Shown one piece after another: positions 28,410-37,792 of a stretch of DNA of 64,000 nt (positions within the stretch are counted from its first letter, which is position 1; every line of letters starts with the position of its first letter). The notes beneath the pieces are model-generated. The model searched no databases. It saw only the letters and a program-made list of their open reading frames with translations, and was not told the origin of the DNA. The translations under genes and the position numbers were made by a program. Source of the stretch: Lachnospiraceae bacterium (GTDB lineage: Bacteria > Bacillota > Clostridia > Lachnospirales > Lachnospiraceae); NCBI GenBank assembly GCA_910575475.1, contig CAJTGD010000008.1:62001-126000 (forward strand). The letters are read 5' to 3'.

Positions 28410-28530
28410 TCAATTATTTAGCTCGTTGTGTATTATTCCTGCGGAATGATCACAACGGGTTAAAGTGCTATATGGATAAATCGTCCGGAGTGCCTTTTGC
28501 GTCCCGGATGGTGAATGGAGGTAAAAGAAT

Positions 28531-29172
28531 ATGAAGATCATCATGTTAGGAGCCCCGGGAGCGGGCAAAGGAACACAGGCAAAGAAGATAGCTGAAAAAT
28601 ATTCGATTCCGCATATCTCTACGGGAGACATTTTCAGAGCAAATATCAAAAACGGGACGGAGCTTGGAAAGAAAGCGAAAACCTATATGGATCAGGGGCT
28701 GCTTGTTCCGGATGAGTTGGTAGTAGACCTGGTGGTAGACCGTGTGAATCAGGAGGATTGTGCAAACGGATATGTGCTGGACGGATTTCCGAGAACAATT
28801 CCCCAGGCAGAGGCTCTGGACAAGGCCCTGGCGGAGCTTGGACAGAAGATGGATTATGCGATCAACGTAGAAGTTCCGGATGATAATATCGTAAACCGCA
28901 TGTCCGGACGCCGCGCATGCGTGGACTGCGGAGCAACCTATCATATGGTATATGCGTCCACAGAGAAGGAAGGCATCTGTGACAAGTGCGGCGGCGGACT
29001 CATCCTGAGAGATGACGATAAGCCGGAGACCGTGAAGAAGCGTCTCGGCGTTTACCATGACCAGACACAGCCGCTGATCGACTATTATACGGAAGCCGGG
29101 ATTCTCAAAGAAGTAGACGGCACCATTGACATCAACGATGTATTTGCCGAAATCGTGAAAATTCTTGGCTGA
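28531..29172 (+). CDS. adk: Adenylate kinase
   Basis: 213 residues converting ATP and AMP to two ADP. The P-loop is GAPGAGKGT and the AMP-binding region [10 protein letters not shown]. The LID carries CVDCG and CDKCG, four cysteines that would bind zinc, as in Gram-positive adenylate kinases. Methionine aminopeptidase (map), which often follows adk in Firmicutes, is missing here. Confidence 0.97.
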   Translation: MKIIMLGAPGAGKGTQAKKIAEKYSIPHISTGDIFRANIKNGTELGKKAKTYMDQGLLVPDELVVDLVVDRVNQEDCANGYVLDGFPRTIPQAEALDKALAELGQKMDYAINVEVPDDNIVNRMSGRRACVDCGATYHMVYASTEKEGICDKCGGGLILRDDDKPETVKKRLGVYHDQTQPLIDYYTEAGILKEVDGTIDINDVFAEIVKILG

Positions 29173-29213
29173 AAGCACTACATAGAGCGTTCATAAAATA
29201 ATGGAGGCGTTTT

Positions 29214-29474
29214 ATGCTTATAGAGCCGGGAATACTTGCAAAATCAAAAGCGGGAAGAGATAAAGATTGTATATACGTCATAATTTCTGTCAATGATGAA
29301 TATGTATATCTGGCAGACGGGAAGAATAGACCCGTCTGCCGGGCAAAGAAAAAGAACTGTAAACATGTGCAGCCGATCAGTAAGGTGCGCTGTGATCTCG
29401 TATCTGACGATGATGAGATCCGGCGTGTGATCAGAGGCTATATGAGTCATCTGGATGCAGAGGTGAGAGAATAA
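29214..29474 (+). CDS. KOW-domain RNA-binding protein
   Basis: 86 residues resembling the small KOW/L14e-like proteins that sit between adk/map and infA in many Clostridia. [18 protein letters not shown] begins an SH3-like barrel with the KOW-type AGRDKD turn. The C-terminus is acidic. A ribosome-associated role is assumed from location; the function is not established. Confidence 0.75.
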   Translation: MLIEPGILAKSKAGRDKDCIYVIISVNDEYVYLADGKNRPVCRAKKKNCKHVQPISKVRCDLVSDDDEIRRVIRGYMSHLDAEVRE

Positions 29475-29506
29475 GAAGTGCAGAGAAAGGCACAGGAGGA
29501 TTAAGT

Positions 29507-29725
29507 ATGTCAAAGGCTGACGTGATCGAAATTGAAGGAGTCGTAGTAGAAAAGCTGCCCAATGCGATGTTCAAGGTAGAATTGGAAAATGGCCATATTG
29601 TACTGGCCCATATCAGCGGAAAACTGCGTATGAATTTCATCAAGATCTTACCTGGGGACAAGGTTACTTTGGAAATGTCTCCGTATGATCTCAGCAAAGG
29701 AAGAATTGTCTGGAGAGATAAGTAA
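29507..29725 (+). CDS. infA: Translation initiation factor IF-1
   Basis: 72 residues, [20 protein letters not shown], an OB-fold protein that occupies the A site during initiation. Length and the C-terminal [10 protein letters not shown] match the family. Confidence 0.97.
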   Translation: MSKADVIEIEGVVVEKLPNAMFKVELENGHIVLAHISGKLRMNFIKILPGDKVTLEMSPYDLSKGRIVWRDK

Positions 29726-29732
29726 AAAGGTG

Positions 29733-29762
29733 TTGACTTTGCAGGAGGCTGGGTGTTATACT
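29733..29762 (+). promoter_or_regulatory. Internal promoter before rpmJ
   Basis: TTGACT at 29733-29738, an 18-base spacer, and TATACT at 29757-29762, directly after infA. It could drive rpmJ and the alpha operon independently of the S10 promoter 12.7 kb upstream. Confidence 0.5.
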
Positions 29763-29846
29763 ATGAAATGGTCGTCTTTGGTTTGGTGTGCCCAAAAACG
29801 ACAGTAGCCCCAAGGTTTTCAGCAAAGGATAGAAGGAGGATTTGAC

Positions 29847-29960
29847 ATGAAGGTTAGATCATCAGTAAAACCGATCTGTGAAAAGTGCAAGATTATCAAG
29901 AGAAAAGGCAGTATCCGGGTAATCTGCGAGAATCCGAAGCACAAACAGAGACAAGGCTAG
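29847..29960 (+). CDS. rpmJ: 50S ribosomal protein L36
   Basis: 37 residues, [20 protein letters not shown], too short for ordinary gene finders' limits. Cys11, Cys14, Cys27 and His32 form the zinc site, so this is the zinc-binding form. GAAGGAGGATTTGAC precedes the ATG. Confidence 0.96.
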   Translation: MKVRSSVKPICEKCKIIKRKGSIRVICENPKHKQRQG

Positions 29961-30335
29961 GACAGTGGAGATGGAAGTGCGCGGCACCAGACAGAGTTTT
30001 CACGCGCATGGACATGGTTCCGGTTTTGGAGTTGTTTGTTAAAATTAGGCGGCTGACAGTATGACACGCCAGGCGGTGTGTGGAACTGTTTAATATACAG
30101 TAAGGATACATCCGGCTCGTGAATCAGGTACCGACGAGGCAGGTGGCCGTTGCGCGTTTTGCGCAAATGTATATTGCTTATAATACCCGGATCAAAGGGC
30201 GTAGCTTCAGGCGCTGCCGGGAAAGGGCATAGAGAATATGCCTGGGTAGATCGGGAAGATATGTTGTCTTCCGACAGATACCCGATGTACCCCAGTTAGG
30301 GACAATATTATAATTATTTAATGGAGGAAAGACAC
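29961..30335 (+). promoter_or_regulatory. Non-coding leader before rpsM with alternative stems
   Basis: A 375-base gap without a gene. A TATAAT box lies at 30179-30184 without a clear -35. Downstream, CTGGGTAGATCGGG (30242-30255) can pair with CCCGATGTACCCCAG (30281-30295), enclosing AAGA/TCTT. Alternatively GGGTA/TACCC and CGGGAAGA/TCTTCCG form a shorter hairpin. The two folds share bases. The region 29961-30178 holds nothing I recognise. A role in control of the alpha operon is inferred. Confidence 0.5.
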
Positions 30336-30704
30336 ATGGCTCGTATTGCAGGTGTAGACTTACCAAGAGACAAACGTGTAGAGATCGGCTTGACTTATAT
30401 TTATGGAATTGGAAGAACAAGCTCAAACCGTATTTTAGCAGAAGCAGGAGTGAATCCTGATACCCGTGTAAGAGATTTGACAAGTGAGGAAGTAAAGAAG
30501 ATCAGTGAAGTCATTGATGCAACTCAGATGGTAGAAGGTGATCTCAGAAGAGAGATCCAGCTGAACATCAAGAGACTGAAAGAGATCGGATGCTACCGCG
30601 GAATCCGCCACAGAAAAGGACTTCCGGTACGCGGTCAGAAGACGAAGACAAACGCAAGAACCTGTAAAGGACCAAAGAGAACAGTAGCAAATAAAAAGAA
30701 GTAA
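30336..30704 (+). CDS. rpsM: 30S ribosomal protein S13
   Basis: 122 residues, [21 protein letters not shown], with the C-terminal [14 protein letters not shown] signature. The frame opens at 30321, but that ATG lies within ATGGAGGAAAG, the ribosome binding site of the ATG at 30336. It is the first gene of the alpha operon. Confidence 0.98.
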   Translation: MARIAGVDLPRDKRVEIGLTYIYGIGRTSSNRILAEAGVNPDTRVRDLTSEEVKKISEVIDATQMVEGDLRREIQLNIKRLKEIGCYRGIRHRKGLPVRGQKTKTNARTCKGPKRTVANKKK

Positions 30705-30747
30705 GCACTTAGTGCGTAGATTAAAATGAGAAAGTAGGTTAGTTTAA

Positions 30748-31143
30748 ATGGCGAAGAAAGTTACCAAAAAAGTGACAAAAAAACGTGTCAAGAAAAACGT
30801 TGAACGAGGACAGGCTCACATCCAGTCATCTTTTAATAATACGATCGTAACATTGACGGATGCACAGGGCAATGCTCTTTCATGGGCAAGTGCGGGCGGT
30901 CTGGGTTTTAGAGGTTCAAGGAAATCTACTCCATACGCAGCACAGATGGCAGCTGAGACAGCGGCTAAAGCAGCATTGATTCATGGTCTGAAAACAGTAG
31001 ATGTTTTCGTTAAGGGTCCAGGTTCAGGAAGAGAAGCGGCAATCCGTGCGCTGCAGGCATGCGGCATTGACGTGATCAGTATCAAGGACGTGACACCGGT
31101 ACCTCATAACGGATGCCGTCCGCCGAAACGCAGAAGAGTATAA
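30748..31143 (+). CDS. rpsK: 30S ribosomal protein S11
   Basis: 131 residues with the [15 protein letters not shown] start and [13 protein letters not shown] end typical of S11, part of the platform of the small subunit. Confidence 0.98.
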   Translation: MAKKVTKKVTKKRVKKNVERGQAHIQSSFNNTIVTLTDAQGNALSWASAGGLGFRGSRKSTPYAAQMAAETAAKAALIHGLKTVDVFVKGPGSGREAAIRALQACGIDVISIKDVTPVPHNGCRPPKRRRV

Positions 31144-31177
31144 CCAATACCGCATATTATTAGGAGGAATTAAGAAA

Positions 31178-31771
31178 ATGGCAGTAAACAGAGTCCCGGT
31201 TCTTAAGAGATGCCGTTCATTAGGTATGGACCCAATCTATTTAGGAATTAATAAAAAGTCAAAAAGACAGTTAAAGAGATCCAACAGAAAGATGAGTGAA
31301 TACGGTCTCCAGTTACGCGAGAAGCAGAAAGCAAAATTCATCTACGGCGTATTAGAGAAGCCTTTCAGAAATTATTTCGAGAAGGCAAAGCAGCAGGAAG
31401 GCATGACAGGTGAGAACCTGATGACCCTTCTGGAGACCAGACTGGACAACGTGATGTTCCGTATGGGCTTTGCAAGGACCAGAAGAGAAGCAAGACAGAT
31501 CGTAGGCCACAGACATGTGCTGGTGAACGGCAAGCAGGTAAAGGTTCCTTCCTACCTTGTAAAGGCCGGCGATGTGATTGAGATCAAAGAAAAGAACAAA
31601 GGCAGCCAGAGATACAAGGATATCCTGGAAGTGACCGGCGGCAACATGATTCCGAACTGGCTGGAAGTGGATGCCGAGAATCTGAAAGGTGAAGTCAAAG
31701 AGCTTCCGAAGAGAGACGCAATAGATGTTCCTGTTGACGAGATGTTGATCGTCGAGCTGTATTCTAAGTAA
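31178..31771 (+). CDS. rpsD: 30S ribosomal protein S4
   Basis: 197 residues. It has the S4 RNA-binding domain (LDNVMFRMGFARTRREARQIV) and only one N-terminal cysteine, so it is the zinc-free form. In many bacteria S4 represses its own operon by binding the leader RNA; here it is third gene behind the structured leader at 29961-30335. Confidence 0.97.
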   Translation: MAVNRVPVLKRCRSLGMDPIYLGINKKSKRQLKRSNRKMSEYGLQLREKQKAKFIYGVLEKPFRNYFEKAKQQEGMTGENLMTLLETRLDNVMFRMGFARTRREARQIVGHRHVLVNGKQVKVPSYLVKAGDVIEIKEKNKGSQRYKDILEVTGGNMIPNWLEVDAENLKGEVKELPKRDAIDVPVDEMLIVELYSK

Positions 31772-31839
31772 TTCATTCGGATATAGCATGATTGAAAAGT
31801 ACCCCTCAATATTTTTTAACCCATAAGGAGGGTCGTGTA

Positions 31840-32799
31840 GTGTTTGATTTTAATAAACCGAATATTGAAATTACAGAAATTTCAGAAGATAAGAAGTATG
31901 GAAGATTCGTTGTAGAACCTTTGGAGCGGGGATATGGAATCACATTGGGTAATTCCCTGAGAAGAATTATGCTTTCTTCTCTTCCGGGAGCAGCGATCAG
32001 CTCCGTGAAGATTGACGGAGTACTGCACGAATTCAGTTCCATACCGGGCGTAAAAGAAGATGTGACCGAGATTATCATGAATCTGAAATGTCTGGCAATT
32101 AAGAATACATCGGAATCAGACGAAGTGAAGACTGCATATATCGAATTCGAGGGAGAAGGTGTTGTAACAGGCGCCGACATCCAGGCGGATGCCGATATTG
32201 AGATTATGAATCCGGATCAGGTCATCGCTACATTAAGCGGCGGTAAGGACAGCAAGCTGTACATGGAGCTTACGATCACAAAGGGAAGAGGTTATATCAG
32301 CGCGGATAAGAACAAGGGAGAGGATATTCCGATCGGCGTCATCCTGATAGATTCTATCTATACGCCTGTTGACCGTGTAAATATGTCAGTAGAAAATACA
32401 CGTGTCGGACAGATAACCGATTACGATAAGCTCACGCTGGACGTATGGACAAGAGGCACATTGCTTCCGGACGAAGCGGTCAGCCTTGCCGCAAAGGTAC
32501 TCAGCGAACATCTGAAATTATTCATCGACCTGTCAGAAGTCGCGCAGGCTGCTGAGGTCATGATCGAAAAAGAAGATGATGAAAAAGAGAAGGTTCTGGA
32601 GATGAGTATTGATGAACTGGAATTATCTGTCCGTTCATACAACTGCCTCAAGAGAGCAGGTATCAATACCGTGGAAGAGCTTACGAATAAGACGCCGGAA
32701 GATATGATGAAGGTAAGGAACCTGGGACGCAAGTCCCTGGAGGAAGTCCTTGCGAAGCTGAAAGAACTCAATCTGGAGTTAAATTCAGGTGAGGAGTAA
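31840..32799 (+). CDS. rpoA: RNA polymerase subunit alpha
   Basis: 319 residues, from a GTG at 31840 behind AAGGAGGGTCGTGTA, reading [14 protein letters not shown]. The frame is open from 31792, but that start has no ribosome binding site. The N-terminal dimerisation domain includes [17 protein letters not shown], and the C-terminal domain ends in the helix-hairpin-helix [14 protein letters not shown] that contacts UP elements and activators. Confidence 0.98.
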   Translation: MFDFNKPNIEITEISEDKKYGRFVVEPLERGYGITLGNSLRRIMLSSLPGAAISSVKIDGVLHEFSSIPGVKEDVTEIIMNLKCLAIKNTSESDEVKTAYIEFEGEGVVTGADIQADADIEIMNPDQVIATLSGGKDSKLYMELTITKGRGYISADKNKGEDIPIGVILIDSIYTPVDRVNMSVENTRVGQITDYDKLTLDVWTRGTLLPDEAVSLAAKVLSEHLKLFIDLSEVAQAAEVMIEKEDDEKEKVLEMSIDELELSVRSYNCLKRAGINTVEELTNKTPEDMMKVRNLGRKSLEEVLAKLKELNLELNSGEE

Positions 32800-32931
32800 A
32801 TAGAGGATGATCGTTCTATGGCAGGACGCCGTGAATGATCATAAATGATCCAAATATCCGGCCAGTAAGCCCGAAGCGCATGGCAGGAGCATTTGATTAA
32901 TAAGCCCGAAGATTGCATAACCAAATGTGTG

Positions 32932-32992
32932 GCTTATGAGGCGGAGAGAACTTACGGCCAGCCAGCTGTAATGACAAAACAGTCTCATAAGC
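32932..32992 (+). repeat. Long-range inverted repeat between rpoA and rplQ
   Basis: GCTTATGAG (32932-32940) and CTCATAAGC (32984-32992) are perfect complements in the 215-base gap between rpoA and rplQ. AAGCCCGAAG also occurs twice as a direct repeat near 32866 and 32902. There is no T run, so this is a fold in the mRNA rather than a terminator. Confidence 0.4.
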
Positions 32993-33014
32993 AAATGAAT
33001 GGAGGATAAGAACA

Positions 33015-33551
33015 ATGGCAAAATATAGAAAACTTGGCAGAACATCCAGCCAGAGAAAAGCTTTGATCAGAAATCAGGTAACCGCATTGCTTTACAATGG
33101 AAAGATCGTGACCACAGAAGCGAAGGCAAAAGAGATCCGCAAGGTTGCGGAGGGCTTGATCGCAAAGGCTGTCAAGGAAAAAGATAACTACGAAGAAGTG
33201 ACCGTAAAGGCAAAGGTTGCGCGCAAGGACAAGGACGGGAAGAGAGTAAAGGAAGTCGTTGACGGAAAGAAAGTTACTGTATATGATGAAGTAGAGAAGA
33301 AGATCAAGAAAGATATGCCGAGCAGACTTCATGCCAGAAGAGAGATGCTCAAGGTTCTCTACCCTGTAACAGAGGTTCCGGCTGCTGCGGCAGGAAAGAA
33401 AAAGAATACCAAGAAGGTAGACCTGGTAGATAAGTTATTTACCGAGATCGCTCCGAAGTACGAGAACCGAAACGGCGGCTACACAAGAATCGTGAAGATC
33501 GGCCAGCGCAAGGGCGATGCTGCTTTGGAAGTGCTTCTTGAGTTAGTATAA
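33015..33551 (+). CDS. rplQ: 50S ribosomal protein L17, extended form
   Basis: 178 residues against roughly 115-130 in E. coli and Bacillus. Start (MAKYRKLGRTSSQRKALIRN) and end (GGYTRIVKIGQRKGDAALEVLLEL) are standard. The extra length lies in charged insertions at about residues 57-103 and 118-137, rich in lysine and valine. The ends are intact, so the protein is likely functional; similar long L17 forms occur in Clostridia. Confidence 0.95.
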   Translation: MAKYRKLGRTSSQRKALIRNQVTALLYNGKIVTTEAKAKEIRKVAEGLIAKAVKEKDNYEEVTVKAKVARKDKDGKRVKEVVDGKKVTVYDEVEKKIKKDMPSRLHARREMLKVLYPVTEVPAAAAGKKKNTKKVDLVDKLFTEIAPKYENRNGGYTRIVKIGQRKGDAALEVLLELV

Positions 33552-33580
33552 TAAAAAAATGATATGATCTGTACAAAAAA

Positions 33581-33613
33581 GGCTGTCGGGAAATTCCCGA
33601 CAGCCGATTTTTT
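33581..33613. terminator. Bidirectional terminator ending the ribosomal block
   Basis: Perfect arms GGCTGTCGGGAA and TTCCCGACAGCC (33581-33605), A run before and T run after. It serves both rplQ and the convergent wall hydrolase. Confidence 0.9.
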
Positions 33614-33618
33614 ATAGT

Positions 33619-34731
33619 TTACCAGGACTGGAAAAACAGGTTGTTTCCTACGTTGACTCCGACCCGGTCGGTGGCGCCTGCATACAGGAAATAATAGCAA
33701 TCCGCAACAGCCGCAAGTCTTGCTCCGTTCAGAGCCTCCTGAGCCACCTGATAGGAGAGATCACTGGGGCCTCTGGCAAGTACCGTGTCCAGACGGCCTG
33801 TCCATACCGGTTCAAACTGTCCCTCCGCATACACGATCTCCTGGATCGTATTTGGGAAGATGGAACTGCTCATCCGGTTCATGATCACAGTAGCAACAGC
33901 CAGGAGAGAATCATGCTCCTGCATGGCCTCGCATTCCAATATGGCCGCAAAGATATCCAGCTCACTGCCGGAGACACTTGCCGCACCGCCGTTCACAACG
34001 GTACTGTCGGTCACATCCTCTTCCGGTTTTTTATCCTCGCCGGGTTTTTCCCCTTCTGACACAGTCGGCACCGTAACCGGCTTCTGCGCGTTCTTTTTCG
34101 CTTCCTCGGCCTTTCTCGCTGCTTCCGCCTGCCGGGCTTCCTCCTCACGAAGCAGAGCAAGCTGTGCGTTGAACGTGGCAAGATCTGTGGAGGTCGCCTT
34201 TGCAGTCGCATTGAGCTCGACTCTCCGCTGTTCCAGCTGCTCCTGCAGATCTTCCAGAGAGGACTCCTGGTTCAGGAGCACCTGTTCACGTTCTGCGATA
34301 TCTTCCCGTATGGTCCGCAGCTTAACAAGCATATCACGGTCATAGCTGCTGATATTCTCAATAAATTCCGCTTTGTTCAGAAAATCAGTCATGCTGTCCG
34401 CAGAAAAAAGCATTTCCAACAGTGATTCATTGCCCACTTCGTACATATATTTAATGCGGGCCTTCATTGCTTCATAACGCTGTGATTCGTCTGCCTGGGC
34501 ATCCGCCAGAGAATCCTGGGTACGGAGGATCTCGCTGTGGATGATCTCGATCTGGTTCTTTGCGGAGGCAATCTCATCGCTGATCTTGACCATTTCCTGA
34601 TTGATGCCCTCAAGCTGGCTGTTCAGTGAGCTGGTCCTGGTCTCCAGATCTGTGATATCCGTCGCATGTACGGACAGCGGCGAGCAGGTAAGGACCAGTG
34701 AGCAGATCAATATTCCAATAGATAGTTTCAT
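33619..34731 (-). CDS. Secreted coiled-coil (PcsB-like) cell wall hydrolase with SleB-type domain
   Basis: 370 residues: signal peptide ending near VHA-TD, a long coiled coil (about residues 25-210, PcsB/CwlO-like), an alanine/glutamate/lysine-rich and proline-rich linker, and a C-terminal SleB/CwlJ-type hydrolase domain (from AAILECEAMQEHDSLLAVATVIMNR) with the conserved glutamate. It should cut peptidoglycan, controlled through the coiled coil. The frame extends to a TTG at 34749, but AAAGGAAAT precedes the ATG at 34731 and gives a normal signal peptide. Confidence 0.85.
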   Translation of the reverse strand: MKLSIGILICSLVLTCSPLSVHATDITDLETRTSSLNSQLEGINQEMVKISDEIASAKNQIEIIHSEILRTQDSLADAQADESQRYEAMKARIKYMYEVGNESLLEMLFSADSMTDFLNKAEFIENISSYDRDMLVKLRTIREDIAEREQVLLNQESSLEDLQEQLEQRRVELNATAKATSTDLATFNAQLALLREEEARQAEAARKAEEAKKNAQKPVTVPTVSEGEKPGEDKKPEEDVTDSTVVNGGAASVSGSELDIFAAILECEAMQEHDSLLAVATVIMNRMSSSIFPNTIQEIVYAEGQFEPVWTGRLDTVLARGPSDLSYQVAQEALNGARLAAVADCYYFLYAGATDRVGVNVGNNLFFQSW

Positions 34732-34886
34732 AAAATAATTTCCTTTCAAATGTTTAATAAAAGAATCGCCTATGATAGTATACTATAAATTGCAAAATTA
34801 ATCAATTTTTGTTATTATATTTTTGTAAAAAGTTTGTAACAAAAATAGACTGTAAATAGTAACATTCAGGAAGGAACTTAGAGAAT

Positions 34887-35732
34887 ATGCATCAGATAAA
34901 AATGATCGGACTGGATCTGGACGGAACACTGCTGACATCGGATAAAAAATTACTGCCTTATACCAGGCAGGTGATCGCAGAGGCAATCGAGCGGGGAATC
35001 CTGGTGCTTATGGCAACCGGACGTCCCTACACGGGCATCCCCGGGGAGCTGCGCGATTTTCCGGGCATACGCTATGCACTGACCTCCAACGGCGCGCGCA
35101 TTCTGGATACACAGACAGGAAAGGCGCTGATCGAGCATCTGCTCCCGTTGAAAAGTGCGAAAAAGGCATTGGAAATTTTACGGAAGTATGATACATTACA
35201 AGAGGTATATTTTGAAGGACAGGGTTACGCGGAGGCTGATAAGCTAGATAGGATCTCCAGATACCACCACAATCCCCATATGTGGGAATATGTCCGGAGC
35301 TCCAGAAAGCCTGTCCACAGCCTGACAGAGCTGATCGAGCGGGAGAACCGGGACATGGATAAGGTTCAGGCTCTGTTTGCGGATATGGAGGAGCTCGCGC
35401 AGGCGTGGAAGGAACTGGAGCAGTACAGGGAACTTGTACTGGTCTCATCCCTTGGATACAACATTGAGATTAATGCGGCCGGTGTAGATAAAGGCACAGG
35501 TCTGATGGAACTGGGAGCGCTGCTGAGGATCCGCCCGGAGGAGATCATGGCCTGCGGGGACGGAGATAACGACATCCGCATGCTGGAGCTGGCGGGAGTC
35601 GGCGTTGCCATGGGAAACGCAGGGAAAAATGTAAAGGCTGCCGCGGATTACATAGCAGAAACAAATGATCATGAGGGGGCCGCAAAGGCGATTGTGAAAT
35701 ATGCATTTTGCAATGACTCAGAACAGCAATAG
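34887..35732 (+). CDS. Cof-type HAD-superfamily hydrolase
   Basis: 281 residues. Motif I is GLDLDGTLLTS with nucleophile and acid aspartates, and motif IV is CGDGDNDIRMLELAG followed by GVAMGNA. The Cof cap domain lies between. These enzymes dephosphorylate sugar phosphates, FMN or similar small molecules; the substrate cannot be read from sequence. An inverted repeat (TTTTTGTTA with TAACAAAAA, 34806-34845) lies just upstream. Confidence 0.88.
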   Translation: MHQIKMIGLDLDGTLLTSDKKLLPYTRQVIAEAIERGILVLMATGRPYTGIPGELRDFPGIRYALTSNGARILDTQTGKALIEHLLPLKSAKKALEILRKYDTLQEVYFEGQGYAEADKLDRISRYHHNPHMWEYVRSSRKPVHSLTELIERENRDMDKVQALFADMEELAQAWKELEQYRELVLVSSLGYNIEINAAGVDKGTGLMELGALLRIRPEEIMACGDGDNDIRMLELAGVGVAMGNAGKNVKAAADYIAETNDHEGAAKAIVKYAFCNDSEQQ

Positions 35733-35763
35733 TTTAAAGACTTTTTAAAACAGGAGGAAAACA

Positions 35764-36603
35764 ATGTTAGACGCATTAAAGGTCATTATTTTGGGGATTG
35801 TGGAAGGGATCACGGAGTGGCTTCCCATCAGCAGCACAGGGCATCTGATCCTGGTGGAGGAATTTATCAAGCTGGAGCTGAGCGAGGCATTCATCGAGAT
35901 GTTCAATGTAGTCATCCAGCTCGGCGCGATCATGGCCGTTGTTGTGATCTATTTTCACAAGCTGAATCCATTTTCACCGACCAAGACGCAGAAGCAGAAG
36001 ATGCTGACGATTCAGCTCTGGGTGAAGGTGGCGATCGCGGCGGTTCCGGCCGCGGTGATCGGGCTTTTGTTTGATGATATGATCGAAGCCAAGTTTATGA
36101 ATGCATATGTGGTAGCGGCAACTCTGATCATCTACGGAATCTTATTCATCATCGTGGAGGAAAGCCACAAGAATAAGCAGCCTAAGGTGACAAAGCTGTC
36201 CAGGCTGAGTATACCGATGGTGCTGGTCATCGGCGTATTCCAGGTGCTTGCGCTGATTCCGGGGACCTCACGTTCGGGAGCGACGATCATCGGCGCGCTT
36301 TTGATCGGGACTGCAAGAGGCGTTGCGGCGGAATTTACCTTTTTCCTGGGAATCCCGGTCATGTTCGGAGCCAGCTTTTTGAAGATCATCAAGTTTCTGA
36401 AGGATGGTGCAGGCATTGCCGGCAGTGAAATTTTTCTGCTCCTGCTCGGCTGCGGCGTGTCATTCGGCGTATCGATCTTTGCGATCAAGTTTTTGATGCA
36501 GTATATCAAGAACCATGATTTCAAAGCATTCGGATATTATAGGATCGTCCTGGGTGTGGTTGTGTTGATCTATTTTGGCGTTTCCGGACTGCTTGCGGCG
36601 TAG
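35764..36603 (+). CDS. uppP: Undecaprenyl-diphosphate phosphatase
   Basis: 279-residue membrane protein of the BacA/UppP family, which recycles the lipid carrier of cell-wall synthesis. The motifs EGITEWLPISSTGHL and GTSRSGATI hold the catalytic glutamates and arginine. It is 31 bases after the HAD gene and probably co-transcribed with it. Confidence 0.95.
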   Translation: MLDALKVIILGIVEGITEWLPISSTGHLILVEEFIKLELSEAFIEMFNVVIQLGAIMAVVVIYFHKLNPFSPTKTQKQKMLTIQLWVKVAIAAVPAAVIGLLFDDMIEAKFMNAYVVAATLIIYGILFIIVEESHKNKQPKVTKLSRLSIPMVLVIGVFQVLALIPGTSRSGATIIGALLIGTARGVAAEFTFFLGIPVMFGASFLKIIKFLKDGAGIAGSEIFLLLLGCGVSFGVSIFAIKFLMQYIKNHDFKAFGYYRIVLGVVVLIYFGVSGLLAA

Positions 36604-36621
36604 TGCAATAAAGCGATTACA

Positions 36622-36664
36622 AAAAATCACCGGACAGTATTTTGAGGACTGACCGGTGATTTTT
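36622..36664 (+). terminator. Intrinsic terminator after uppP
   Basis: AAAAATCACCGG (36622-36633) pairs with CCGGTGATTTTT (36653-36664). The T's are part of the stem end. Confidence 0.8.
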
Positions 36665-36744
36665 ACGTATAGAAAGAGTTTCATCATTTGGGAAGCCGGA
36701 TTTTTTTAGAAGTATTTATTTTGAATAAAATTGATGGTTAAGTC

Positions 36745-36772
36745 TTGTATTTTTGCAGAAATCTGATAAAAT
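36745..36772 (+). promoter_or_regulatory. Promoter of the amino acid ABC transporter operon
   Basis: TTGTAT at 36745-36750, a 16-base spacer, and TAAAAT at 36767-36772. The roughly 145-base leader that follows shows no motif I recognise. Confidence 0.5.
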
Positions 36773-36922
36773 ATAAAACTGTGTGTATGTTTATGCATAT
36801 GCTGCAATTCACAGCCGGAAGAAGACGGACAGAGAGCTCCTGCGTACACAGCCTGCGGGCAGCCGAAAGATGCGCTTTTGTGGATCGCAGCATACGGAAT
36901 GAAAAAGTTTGGAGGAGAGATT

Positions 36923-37747
36923 ATGAAGAAAAAATTGTTAAGCCTTTTATTAGCAGCGGCATGTGTATTTTCTATGGCGGCATGCGGTTCCGGAAGCGAT
37001 TCTGCTGGAGACAGCGGGAACGCAGCACAGACAAGTGAAGCAGACGATACGGAAGACGCGGAAGAAGCAGAAGCGTCCGGAGAGGGCGGAATGCTGATCA
37101 TGGCGACCAACGCGGAGTTCCCGCCGTATGAATATCATGAAGGCGATGAGATCGTTGGGATCGACGCAGAGATCGCGGCGGCGATCGCGGAAGAGCTGGG
37201 GATGGAGCTGAAGATTGAGGATATGGCATTTGATTCCATCATTACCGCGGTTTCCGGAGGAAAGGCGGATATGGGTCTTGCAGGTATGACCGTGAATCCG
37301 GACCGTGAGAAGAATGTTAATTTTTCAGATACTTATGCAACCGCGGCTCAGGTGATCATCGTGAAGGAAGGCAGCGAGACGGCAGGCCCGGATGATCTGA
37401 CTGGAAAGAAGATCGGAGTTCAGCTTGGAACCACAGGAGATATCTATGCGGAGGATATCGAGGATGCGGAAATAGAGCGCTACAACAAGGGAATGGAAGC
37501 TGTTCAGGCGTTGCTGCAGGATAAGATCGACGCAGTCGTGATCGACGGGGAACCGGCGAAGGTCTATGTGGCGGAGAACGAAGGTCTGAAAGTGTTGGAT
37601 GAGCCTCTGACTGAAGAAGAATATGCCATCGCGATCGCAAAGGACAACGACGAACTGCTGGAAAAGGTGAATACCGCACTGACAAGCCTGAAGGATTCCG
37701 GCAAGCTGGATGAGATCGTTGCAAAGTATATCTCTGCAGATGAGTAA
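36923..37747 (+). CDS. Polar amino acid ABC transporter substrate-binding lipoprotein
   Basis: 274 residues. Signal peptide and lipobox end at Cys21 (FSMAAC), followed by an acidic serine/alanine-rich linker (about 22-58) and a periplasmic-binding-protein type 2 fold starting ATNAEFPPYEYHEGDEIVGIDAEIA. The segment GGKADMGLAGMTVNPDREKNV is the family's ligand-binding region. The frame opens at 36878, but GGAGGAGAGATT precedes the ATG at 36923. It is the first gene of a three-gene importer. Confidence 0.93.
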   Translation: MKKKLLSLLLAAACVFSMAACGSGSDSAGDSGNAAQTSEADDTEDAEEAEASGEGGMLIMATNAEFPPYEYHEGDEIVGIDAEIAAAIAEELGMELKIEDMAFDSIITAVSGGKADMGLAGMTVNPDREKNVNFSDTYATAAQVIIVKEGSETAGPDDLTGKKIGVQLGTTGDIYAEDIEDAEIERYNKGMEAVQALLQDKIDAVVIDGEPAKVYVAENEGLKVLDEPLTEEEYAIAIAKDNDELLEKVNTALTSLKDSGKLDEIVAKYISADE

Positions 37748-37792
37748 TGGCTGCGGCAATACCATTTACGATTAAATAAGAGGAAATAAAGA

